Assembly: GCF_007489275.1 (NCBI RefSeq)
Contig: NZ_VLNR01000019.1
Location: 23,194-87,193, forward strand
DNA length: 64,000 nucleotides
From: Aquimarina algiphila
Lineage (GTDB): Bacteria; Bacteroidota; Bacteroidia; Flavobacteriales; Flavobacteriaceae
Reading direction: 5' to 3'
Each line of letters starts with the position of its first letter. Position 1 is the stretch's first letter. Under the pieces are notes generated by a model, which had not been told where the DNA came from, ran no database searches, and saw only the letters and a program-made list of their open reading frames with translations. Both the position numbers and the translations under genes were made by a program. Below, one piece after another: positions 44,640 through 55,100 of the stretch.

Positions 44640-45335
44640 ATGTCAACAAAAGAAGCACAAAACGCTACAGCAGTGCAAAATCCAACAACACAAATTGAAA
44701 TTAATGCAATAGTAGGTAATCAACTTTCTGTTCAATATACAGGTTTACCCGGTAATCGACCAGATACTTATGGAAATTATCTTGTTGTATGGAGAAATCA
44801 AAATTCAATTCCTTACAATGATCCCAATCCAGATGGTTTTGTTGAAATTACAGGAGATACTTCTCAGGGTTCACAAGTATTTGAGAATATTACTGTACAA
44901 CCAGGAGTTACTTATGTAGTTGGGTATGCAGTTGGTCCCAAATTATCTCCTGGTCAAGAATGGGGTAATGTATGTACTACTTGTTTTATCACAACAGATC
45001 AAAAGACTTCTTACATAACTCCAGAATTAACTGATTTGGTAGCAGCAACAGATTCTGTAACTATGAACTATAAATTACCAAGTGGAGCAAGTCCTAAAGA
45101 AAATGGAGCTTGGGTTGGAATTTGGCAAACAGGAAATGCTTCTTATGATCAAGCACCGATCGCTGCAAACTCTATACAGAACCCTAGTAGTCAAGGAGGT
45201 GCAGCAATTAACGGTGTTCAAATATTAATAGGCCAAATATACACTGTTGCGTTATTCACAAGTGGTTGGAAAGCAGGACCTGGTGGGACAAATGTACAAA
45301 CAGCAATGTCTTGTACTGCTACTATAACTACCTGA
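44640..45335 (+). CDS. Cytosolic paralogue with two W-rich beta modules
   Basis: A 231-residue protein without signal peptide. It has two copies of the module seen in the preceding gene: IVGNQLSVQYTGLPGNRP with YLVVWRNQNSIPYN and YVVGYAVGP, then SVTMNYKLPSGASP with AWVGIWQTGNASYD and YTVALFTSG. It is Gln-, Thr- and Ser-rich with few charges, and has a CTTCF motif. It is probably monocistronic, as a strong hairpin follows. Together with the 43688 gene it gives four module copies just upstream of the two giant genes. Function unknown. Confidence 0.75.
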   Translation: MSTKEAQNATAVQNPTTQIEINAIVGNQLSVQYTGLPGNRPDTYGNYLVVWRNQNSIPYNDPNPDGFVEITGDTSQGSQVFENITVQPGVTYVVGYAVGPKLSPGQEWGNVCTTCFITTDQKTSYITPELTDLVAATDSVTMNYKLPSGASPKENGAWVGIWQTGNASYDQAPIAANSIQNPSSQGGAAINGVQILIGQIYTVALFTSGWKAGPGGTNVQTAMSCTATITT

Positions 45336-45366
45336 TATTATATTATTATACATATAATAATGAGTC

Positions 45367-45398
45367 AAAAAGGTGTTATCTAATATCAACACCTTTTT
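45367..45398. terminator. Terminator after the W-rich module gene
   Basis: An 11-bp perfect stem (AAAAAGGTGTT 45367-45377 with 45388-45398) and 10-base loop. Flanking TGAGT/ACTCA can extend it beyond a bulge. It separates the small gene from the giant two-gene unit. Confidence 0.75.
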
Positions 45399-45526
45399 GC
45401 ACTCAATATCAATAAAGTTTTATGATGTTGTGAAATAAATTTTTATTCGCAATCCATTGGATATATTATGTTCAATACATATTGTCATCTCCTTAAGAAC
45501 TCTTCTCACCGATATAAATAGCATAT

Positions 45527-48500
45527 ATGGCTTTTTTTAATGCAACTTTGAATGATCAATTATATGTTGCCGAAACAACTGACACAGACCAAGGTTTTGC
45601 TGCATTTTTGCTACCACAACCACCTTCAAATCAACTAGAAGGATATGATATTTCTCAAGCCTTAACAGATAGTACTTTAAATGGAAGTTTTATCCTTTCT
45701 GCTTATACTCCTGATCTGGAGACTAAGGAGAAAACAGATGAATTTGTCAAAGAAGCTTTAAAGTTATTGGGAACTGGTCGGTATATTATTTGGATATTAG
45801 ATATTACCGACTTTAGTTATATTGAAAATACTATTTTCATGACTATTGCGGGTGATGGTTCTTCTATTATTAAAGGGGTTCCAATTCCTTTGGTTCACAA
45901 CATTTCATTACAGATTCAAAGTGGAATGAAACTAACAGCTACAGATGACTCTATTAGTTTGGGAATTAAAGATGGAAGCGCTAAAATTTTGTTTGTTGGA
46001 CCAGATGCTCCCGATTCAAATATAACCTATGCTATAGAGGGAAACATTCCACTCACGGGAAAATATCGTGGGGATATCAATTTTTCATCATTTATAGAGC
46101 GAGGATCTTTATCCAATGATTTTAACTGGGGGTTTCAGATGCTGATTCCATTAGAAAACAACCCTAACCAAACTGCTAAATCAGAATATTTTCCTTTTGC
46201 AAGTGGACAATTCCCTTCAACAACAGATCAAATAGGCTTTGATATTTTTATTGATCCTACCGATGTTTTTAATCAGGCTTTCAATCGTATAGATTCTCAT
46301 TCTATAATAGAACAATATAACTCAAGAAGAACAGTATTTAATTTTACAGGAACAAATAAAGATCAAAGTGAAACTGTTTTAAATGCATTTTATTTTACTA
46401 CTTTGGGAAGTACTATTCAGTTAATTCCAGTAGGAAATAATAATAACGGATCGTTACAGGCAAGACTTACCTTTACCAATGGTGAATTGTATAGTGCCAA
46501 TGCACATCAAAAACATTTTGCTCCCGAAGGTGATTTTATTGTTACTATTGATGGAGCCTCTTCAGATACTGCCATTCCTTTACAATGCGGATTACAAGGG
46601 ACAGAATTTTTTAATGTGCAACCTAGGGTTAATGGGAATATGGGTGACAGACTGCGATTCATCACAAATCAGCCAGCGTATGCACCAGTATATCCATTAC
46701 CCATATCTTCTCCCGTTACCGCTCCTGTAGACCCAAATGCTTCTTTACTAAATACAAATTATCAAACATCCTGGTGTACCATAACTCCGGGAGATCAAAA
46801 CAATACTCCATCATATGTAGCACAACCTAAGGGATCAGCGTTATTTTCTAATACGCAAATAGCTGCGTCAACTCTTTTAGAGCATAGTACACCAAATTTT
46901 ACTTTTGAATCCAATGATGCAGTGTTGTTTCCTATGCTCCCATATGCTGCGATTCAGCCTGATGATGGTAATGAAGGGTTCAGTAAAACAGAAATTGAAA
47001 ATTTTGAAAAACTATTTGTCTCTCAGATTAGAAAACAAAATATTAATTCTATACTTATTGATGCTCAGATTAAAGCTAAACAAGAGTATCTAAAATCAAC
47101 AGATGCAGCTAGCGATATCGGTAATAATGTAACTACACCATCTGGTCTTATTGCCAATTTATTAGGGTCAAATAATAATCCTATATGGAACGCTATTTAT
47201 CTGGCACAAAATCAAAAAACTTCCCAAAGTTCTTTTGAGAAAATGTATTTTGAAGATCCTGTTGAAGACCTAGTTCAGGCTTTTCAAACCAGTGATTTGT
47301 TTTTGGTTGTTACCAATAATGAAAAACTAGGCACAACAGATGTTGATGCTACCGGTGCTAAATTTCATAATAAAATGTTCATAGGAGATTGGACTATGGA
47401 AGCTAACACAGGTACAGAAAATAAATATAATGATTATAATAACATCATTATTGTCAAAGGAAAGAAAGGAAAACTTTATGATCCAAACGATATTGAAAAT
47501 AGTTTAGTTACAAACTGGCAAAAATGGACTGCCAAGGATACATTTGCCGCACCATCAACACTTGATAATAATGGCACCCTTTTACCACCCGATGACGCTC
47601 AACTGGTCATTGTTTCACAATGGATACAGTCTTATTTCGAAGATGCTTATAATCAAACAGACACAGCATATTTCGGTAATTTTAATACTATAGCTCAGGA
47701 TGAAAATTGGACTGGTATTCTGGTATTGCGAATGGATATTTCGGGATTACCAGATAACCTTACCGGGATCTTATCTGGGGTACGAGATCCGGCTGGATTT
47801 AGAGCACATCATTTAGGAATCAATATTACACCTGTTGAGAAAGGTAGTAACGGTCCAGAAATTAATAATCCGAGTTCTATGTTCGGACTTATTTATTATA
47901 ACGATCCAGATTTTATCCAACAAGAATCACCTCAACCCATACAGCCTAATTTATCTGAAACTTACGATTTTGTTTTACTCAACCTAAAAGTACTTTTTGA
48001 AAATACAGCTGTCAAAAGCTTTCAAAGTTATGCACAGTTAACCACTAATAATTATTTTGGAACTCCAGTAGACCATATGGGTACGGGAGGAAACAAATAC
48101 AACACCATGATTCTCAAAGGATCTCTTCAGTTCAAAGGAAATGAAGCTTTGTACAGTCTAAATACTGATGGTGTAAATACATTCTATTTTGATAATCCTG
48201 CGATTAATAAAATTGAAATATCAAATGTCAATTTCAGTACCCTACAAAATGATCCTAGTGGAAATATTATTAGTAATTTTTCTATTAATGGTTATTGGGA
48301 TTTTAAAGAATTGATGATTCCTGCAAGTGATGATGACCCTGCAACCGATTTTGATATTTTGTCTTTTGGAAATGTAGAAGGGGCTGATGTATCAAATAAG
48401 GGATTGATTTTTAACAATCTATTAATCAATATGGTGTCTCCACCGTATGTTCCAGGACAAACAGAGCAATTACCAAAAACAATGACATTTGTTACTTCTC

Positions 48501-49075
48501 AAATAACTTTTGATCAAGGGCGAAGTACACCACGTTCAAATAGCATTTATGTGAATTTTGCACTCAATCTGCAAGGGCTTACCCAAGGAAGTTCGGATTC
48601 ACCACCTTCTCAAAATGGATACCTTACCGTAATTACAGATTTAAAAGTTAGTCCAATCGATGGCTCTTCATGGGTAGGGTTAACATATAAACTCAATATG
48701 GGAACTCCAGGAGAACTAGCAGGTAATGTGGGTTTAACTTCTACCTTACTCATTGCATGGAATCCCACAGCTACAAACGATGGGTCAGCTCCTGCAGTAC
48801 TTATGGGAATTACACTACCCGGAACAGGCGGAGGTGCTAAATTAATAAGTCTGCAAACAGTACTAAAATTATCTATCGGGCAAATACGCCTAACATATGA
48901 CACTAATAAATCCTCCTTCTTATTGATGTTTACAGAAATCGCACTGAAGTTTTTAGGATTGTTAAAAATACCACCTAACGGATCCTCACTATTCTATCTT
49001 TTTGGTAATCCAAAATCAAATGGTAAAGCATCCGGATTGGGTTGGTATGCAATGTATAATAAAGATTCAAAATAA
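45527..49075 (+). CDS. Large beta-rich protein of unknown function (1182 residues)
   Basis: An intact 1182-residue ORF with no signal peptide, no T9SS sorting domain and no long hydrophobic segment. It is rich in Asn, Thr, Ser, Gly and Pro and low in Lys and Arg, like an extracellular or structural beta protein. Recognisable local features are few: SLGIKDGSAKILFVG near residue 145, WTGILVLRMDISGLP and FRAHHLGINITP near 725-775, and LKVSPIDGSSWVGLTYKLNMGTPG and LLIAWNPTA near 1045-1085. I cannot name a family; it may belong to one of the large beta-rich DUFs (DUF6603 is a possibility I could not test). It ends 35 bases before the ATG of the giant gene, so they form a two-gene unit. Confidence 0.8.
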   Translation: MAFFNATLNDQLYVAETTDTDQGFAAFLLPQPPSNQLEGYDISQALTDSTLNGSFILSAYTPDLETKEKTDEFVKEALKLLGTGRYIIWILDITDFSYIENTIFMTIAGDGSSIIKGVPIPLVHNISLQIQSGMKLTATDDSISLGIKDGSAKILFVGPDAPDSNITYAIEGNIPLTGKYRGDINFSSFIERGSLSNDFNWGFQMLIPLENNPNQTAKSEYFPFASGQFPSTTDQIGFDIFIDPTDVFNQAFNRIDSHSIIEQYNSRRTVFNFTGTNKDQSETVLNAFYFTTLGSTIQLIPVGNNNNGSLQARLTFTNGELYSANAHQKHFAPEGDFIVTIDGASSDTAIPLQCGLQGTEFFNVQPRVNGNMGDRLRFITNQPAYAPVYPLPISSPVTAPVDPNASLLNTNYQTSWCTITPGDQNNTPSYVAQPKGSALFSNTQIAASTLLEHSTPNFTFESNDAVLFPMLPYAAIQPDDGNEGFSKTEIENFEKLFVSQIRKQNINSILIDAQIKAKQEYLKSTDAASDIGNNVTTPSGLIANLLGSNNNPIWNAIYLAQNQKTSQSSFEKMYFEDPVEDLVQAFQTSDLFLVVTNNEKLGTTDVDATGAKFHNKMFIGDWTMEANTGTENKYNDYNNIIIVKGKKGKLYDPNDIENSLVTNWQKWTAKDTFAAPSTLDNNGTLLPPDDAQLVIVSQWIQSYFEDAYNQTDTAYFGNFNTIAQDENWTGILVLRMDISGLPDNLTGILSGVRDPAGFRAHHLGINITPVEKGSNGPEINNPSSMFGLIYYNDPDFIQQESPQPIQPNLSETYDFVLLNLKVLFENTAVKSFQSYAQLTTNNYFGTPVDHMGTGGNKYNTMILKGSLQFKGNEALYSLNTDGVNTFYFDNPAINKIEISNVNFSTLQNDPSGNIISNFSINGYWDFKELMIPASDDDPATDFDILSFGNVEGADVSNKGLIFNNLLINMVSPPYVPGQTEQLPKTMTFVTSQITFDQGRSTPRSNSIYVNFALNLQGLTQGSSDSPPSQNGYLTVITDLKVSPIDGSSWVGLTYKLNMGTPGELAGNVGLTSTLLIAWNPTATNDGSAPAVLMGITLPGTGGGAKLISLQTVLKLSIGQIRLTYDTNKSSFLLMFTEIALKFLGLLKIPPNGSSLFYLFGNPKSNGKASGLGWYAMYNKDSK

Positions 49076-49110
49076 TAAAAGACTGATTGTTTCATCTTAA
49101 CGCAACACTA

Positions 49111-52100
49111 ATGGGTTTCTCAAGTATATTTAAGGCAATTATAGACTACTTCACAACAGCCGAGCAAGAAGATCAGTTATCAGGTTCATTATCACTGTTT
49201 ACCAAATACCTTAACGGTTCGGATAATACAACTATTAGGATGTGGGTTTCAGATGCTCCTGGTTATGGGCATCAAACCAATACTGTAAACCTATTATATC
49301 AATTAACAAATAGTAGTGAAAAAAACGGTTATGGATATCAGGGATCAATTGAAGTTTATTATCTGGAAGACAAAGATAAAACTGTACTTACAAAACTATA
49401 TCAATTACTACCAGAACTGGATAATAAACCAGAAGGAGAGGTTAATAATGCAACCGTAAAACTTATTGAATGGAAACCTGAAGAAACACCACCTAATCCT
49501 GTGGTGAATTTAGGTTTCACTGGAGCAGAAGATCAAATAGATGATAACGGTACCATCAAATCACCAGAATTAGCAAAACGCTTAAATACCAACTATTTTT
49601 TAAGACTTGAACCTTATTTATGGACCACTCCCGAAGAAATTCAATTTCTGAATAGTACTAAAAAAACAGTCAACTTAACCCATCAGAAATTATTGAATTA
49701 TGGGGCATTTAAGCAACGAGCATATTGGGAAGAAATACCCGTACCAGAACCAGACTGGAACTATTATAAGGAAAATGGTTATGCTAATCAAGTGGCTGTC
49801 TTGCAAAGTTTACTTTCAAAAACGGACAATTATGATTTAGGTGCTGTCTATAGCATACGAACTAAAGGAAATTATGAACTGGCACCACCTCCAGAAGAGC
49901 GCATGTTTGAAGTAATTACAGGGTATATGGCCTCACAAATGAAAGGTACTTCTATTCGTTCAGGGGCAAAACCAATTGTAGTATTATCGATGGATAATTT
50001 CTCTAACCGAACAGGTGGAGGAGAAACTCCAATATCACAATTGATTGAAGGTGATTTTAGTTTTCAGGAAAGCACTTGGAATTCACAGTTAAATCCAGAT
50101 TTAGATAGGCTCAAAAAGTTCAATATCAAACCCGAAACCTTATCTGATAAAGAACGTAATCAAATCATACAATTATTAAAACCACATACTTATCGCTCAA
50201 ATTATCTAAGTTCTGTTAAGGCCAGTGAACGTATAGAATATGTATGGGAAGCCAATGACATAAATGTTAAGGCTAAGTATTCATGGCTAAATGGTGCCAA
50301 AAACAGAATATTATTTGTGCAACTAGGAAGAGTCCCAGCTCCAATATTTAATTATTTACTTTATAAATCTGCTATGCCTCCTGTTTTTGAAGGGCAAAAT
50401 ACCGGGAATCTGGCCTTACAATTTGGACAACCTTATTTTCATGTTGCACGTCCTAACTCTGGGAATGTACAATACCCAACAACACTTTTGGGCTATTCTG
50501 ATTTTGATGTATACGAAGATTATAGCAATATTTATATGCCAGTGGTGTATGTCCCTACTATTGTATATAAAATGCAACAAATTGCCAATAAAATTAATTT
50601 TCCAATTTATACATGGCCAAGCAAAATCAATGAAAACCCTTCTGAAATTATTGGAGCGTTTATTCGAGAATATAAAGAATCGGCAGAAGGCGAATATCAA
50701 ACCTATTATAATACTATTAAAAGTTTTTACCAGAACCCTGCTAATGATAAGTTTAGAATTGCAAGTAGTTATTTGGGGTATATTTTGCAAGCAGAAGGCA
50801 TTATTGAAGCTAACAGCTCTCTTAAGGCTTCAGCAATAGCAAAGTCAGCATATGCAACTGGTGTAAGCCAATTAGAACAGGGTTCTTACGATAATAATGA
50901 TAGTATTGGTAATAAAAATGGGGATGACTCGACACCTTTGGATACGTTATTAACTAAATTATATGAAAATCTGGATGCTGATACGATTCTTAATTTGTTT
51001 CCGGGAGTATATAGTGCCGGACCAATCTTTGATTTTATCTCTGGGTTATTAGGTGTAAAAGTGACCTTAACGAATACAACAATAACTCCAGCCAAAGGGA
51101 CTGTAAATCCAACAGAAATCATTGTTAATGGTAAAAGTAGTGTATTAGAGGATACTCCATTAGAATTTACCATAACATTCACTGCTCCTGAAGGTAATGT
51201 GGTGTCTGATTGGAAAATGAAATATACCGGTGATTGGCTAACAGAACAATTGCCATGGTTACAATTTGAAAACCCTTACATTTCCTTACAGGTAGCAGAT
51301 TCTTTACTTCCTGCTCAAGGTAGTGTTGGCGGAATGCTACAAGGCCTTGATCTGGATTTGGATATTACACTACCTATTAATGATGGATTATGGCAATTAA
51401 CAGGTCACTTCGACGAACCAGCAAGTATTTCAAAATTCTATCAATTGGCAGGTGGCGTAAATCTTGTTCAGTCATTACCTAGTCCATTCAACGCTTTTAC
51501 AGCTATTGGTGTTACCGACTTACAATTGGCTTATAACACCAAAGAAAACAAAATACAGTATGTCAGTTTTGTAATGGCTACTGCAGAAAAAGTAACATTA
51601 ATGACTGGCTTGGATATGGATAGTGTTACACTAAACGTATTAATTCAAGAACCAGGTATATTGGCTAAACGAAGTACATCATGGAGTACTAAAGGGAAGT
51701 TTACTATTGGTACGGGTGACAATGCTGGAGTAATTATTACGAGTATGAATTATCCAGACACTATTTTCCGAGGACAACTTGCCAGTGGAGTAATCAAAGT
51801 AACCGATCTATTTAACTTGTTCTTACCCGGCACAGTATTCAATCCGCAGGGATATAGTCCAGAAATTACAGAATTTAATGCTTCTTTTGAAGGAACCACT
51901 GGTAATTATAGTGTAACTTCTAATTTAAACTTTGACTGGACGTTCCAGATTATATCTGGTGCACCATCTATTACCATTAACGAGGTAGGAGTACAAGTAC
52001 AAAGCGAAAACACTCAATTACAAGGAGGATTATCTGGTGGATTTACTTTTGGAGAAGGAGCTACTGCTTTTTCCATCTCATTATCAGCGAATTACAGTAG

Positions 52101-55100
52101 CGATGGTGGGTGGATATTTAAAGGAGAGCAGAATACCGAAACACCATTACAGCTTACTGCTTTAGCCAACCAGTTATTACCATCAAACTGGCAGATTCCA
52201 AGTGAATACAATTATTCATTAGTAGGGTTAAACTTCTCTTTCTCAGAAACCAAAAAATATTATGAAATAGGTGGTGCAACAGATGGGTATTGGAAAATCC
52301 CATTTATAAACCTTAACATAAAAGCCGATTTAAAATTTGGTTATGGAATTTATGGTGATAACAATGCGGATTCGAAAACCGAACAATTGATCAGCTCCCA
52401 AAAAGCAATTACTACCATTGATGCTACAGATGATAAAGTAGGCTATTATTGTACTCTTAATGCCGACATCGAATGGATCGGTATAAAAATGAAGCTATTC
52501 TATGATTATAATCCAGATGTACTCACATTTGGTTTTACATGGGGTTATCTTACAGGTACTATTGTCGAAAAAGAAGTTGAAAAAGGTAAGCCCAAACATT
52601 GGATAGGTACTTTAAAGTTTACCGAATCAGTAAGTCTGGGATCTATTATTGAAGATGCTATCAGTTGGGCAACAGGATATAAATTTGGACTAGGTGCTCC
52701 TTGGAGTTTGTTAAACAGTTTACCACTCAACAAACTAGAATTGATATATGATTTTACAGCCGAAACAGTTTCTTTTGCTATAGATATTGGGGAAATTAAT
52801 CTCGGATTCTGTAAGATCAAAAAAATTGGATTGAATTATCAGGCAGGAAAAAAAGATGCCGCAGAGAATGGTGTTTTTATCACTATAGACGGTAATTTCT
52901 TCTGGATTACTAATGAGAATAAAGCAGAAGGATTATCACCAAATCAAATCAAATGGGATGCTGCCAAACCTGAAGATACGCCATCGCCATCAGGGCAAGG
53001 GAACAACTACCTCGACCTTAGATTGCTAGCCATGGGGCAACATGTCACAATACCAGGTATTAATGACGTGAGTAGTGTTCAGGATGCGATCAAATTAATG
53101 GCTGACCTACCAGATACAAAATCTGGAGAAATTCCAAACATTGTTTTTGATCCCAATAGTTCTTGGCTGATAGGCATGGATTTTGGAATATTAAAATTAC
53201 AATCTGATGATAAGAAAAGTTCAGGAAAAGAAGTAGTCAAGGTAGATGATTCGGGTAAAGATTATTTTATAGACATGCAAATCGTGTTTAATGATCCTAA
53301 TTTGTATGCTTTACGTATAGCATTAAACGGAGGACCTGCGAGAATTTTCAAAGGATTGGATTTTCAGATTTTATATAGGAAAATAAGTGATTCGGTCGGA
53401 GTATATCAAGCACAGATTACGCTTCCTGATGCTATGAGAAAAATACAGTTAGGACAAGTAAATATTACTTTGCCCGTGTTTGGTATGGAAATCTATACCA
53501 ATGGTGATTTTCTAGCTGATTTAGGATTTCCGTACGATGCCGATTTTACAAGATCATTCACCTTACAAACCATTATTTATGTTCCGTTTCCAATTCCGGT
53601 AATGGGATCTGCTGGATTGTATTTTGGTAAAAAATCAAGTGCAACTTCAACAGAAGTGCCCCAAATAGACAATGGGACATTCAATCCTGTAATATTATTG
53701 GGTGTTGGAATTCAGTTTGGATTGGGGTACGATTTTAATGCAGGAATTTTATCTGCTGGATTCAGTTTGACCATAGTTACAATCATAGAAGGAGTCTTGG
53801 CCAAATTCAATCCTTATCAAGAGGAAAATACCGAGAACGGAAATCAAGCTGATATTGCACCTGCTTATTATTATAGCATTAAAGGAGTAGTAGGTATTCA
53901 AGGGAAACTATATGGTTATGTTGACTTCAAGATTATCAAAGCCGAAGTAAATGTCTTATTGAGTATTTTGGCCGATATTACCATTACTGCATACGAACCC
54001 ATATTACTAGGAATTACTGCCAGAGTAAGTGTAGCTGTTTCTGTGAAGATTAATTTAGGATTGTTCAAAATCAAGATCAGTTTCAGTTTCGATCTCACTT
54101 TAAGAGAATCATTCGAAATCAAAGTCGGAGGTGGATCATCACCATGGCATGTGGTTACCGAAGGCACCAAAGAAAGTATGACCATGCTCAAAATGAATGC
54201 ATCGCCGAGACGTATGGCTAGATTCAATGCAGACGCCTTCCTGATCTCTATTACAGACAACTTCAACGATCATCCAGACTGGAGCAATTTGACCGCTCCG
54301 GCTACGAAACAACCATTAACAGGTTATATTGGGTTTGGACTTAGTATCGCTGGTGATTTAGCCAAGAAACCATCAGATCAATTAGCTGTATATTCAGCTA
54401 TGCTATTCCTAGAATCTACAGCATCTGCAGTAGATGATCCAAACTCGGCTAAACAAAAAGCAATGGGTACTACTCCTGATACCTCGTTTGAATATATTGG
54501 GAAATTGGTATTTAGATGGGTAATTGCAGCTTTCTATAATGGAAGTATTAGTGCCGAAGATGTGGATAAATTAGCTATTAGCGAAACACGTTTACAAGAA
54601 ATTTATGATTATCTAAATAATGCTAATAATACCGCACCTATACCATTAGATGCAATCAATAGTCTATTGAATACACAAGTAAGTATGACTGTATCTCATC
54701 CTTCTGATCAAGAAACAGAATCTGACGCAGCGTACTTTCCTATGATTCCACAACTATCTATTACATTACCTGCCTTTGAAGGCCATAAATCGTTAGAATA
54801 TGCTTTTGCCGATTATAATAGTTTAAGTGATACGTATATAGATGAATTACGTATTTATTTTGATGATTTGGCAGTTCAGTTGAAGCAAAGTAACGACTTC
54901 TCTCTCGAGAATGCTCTCGCTGTAACTAACGATACCGAATCGATGGCTACTTTTATATATTCGGATTATTTCCTTTTACTAGCTAAACAAATGGTAGAAA
55001 ATGCGCAAAATGCATTACGTGCATTCCAATACCAAATCCTGGAAGGGCAAACCATTGCCGAGATAATAAGTTGGATCAATACTCATGGGCAGTTCAGTTC

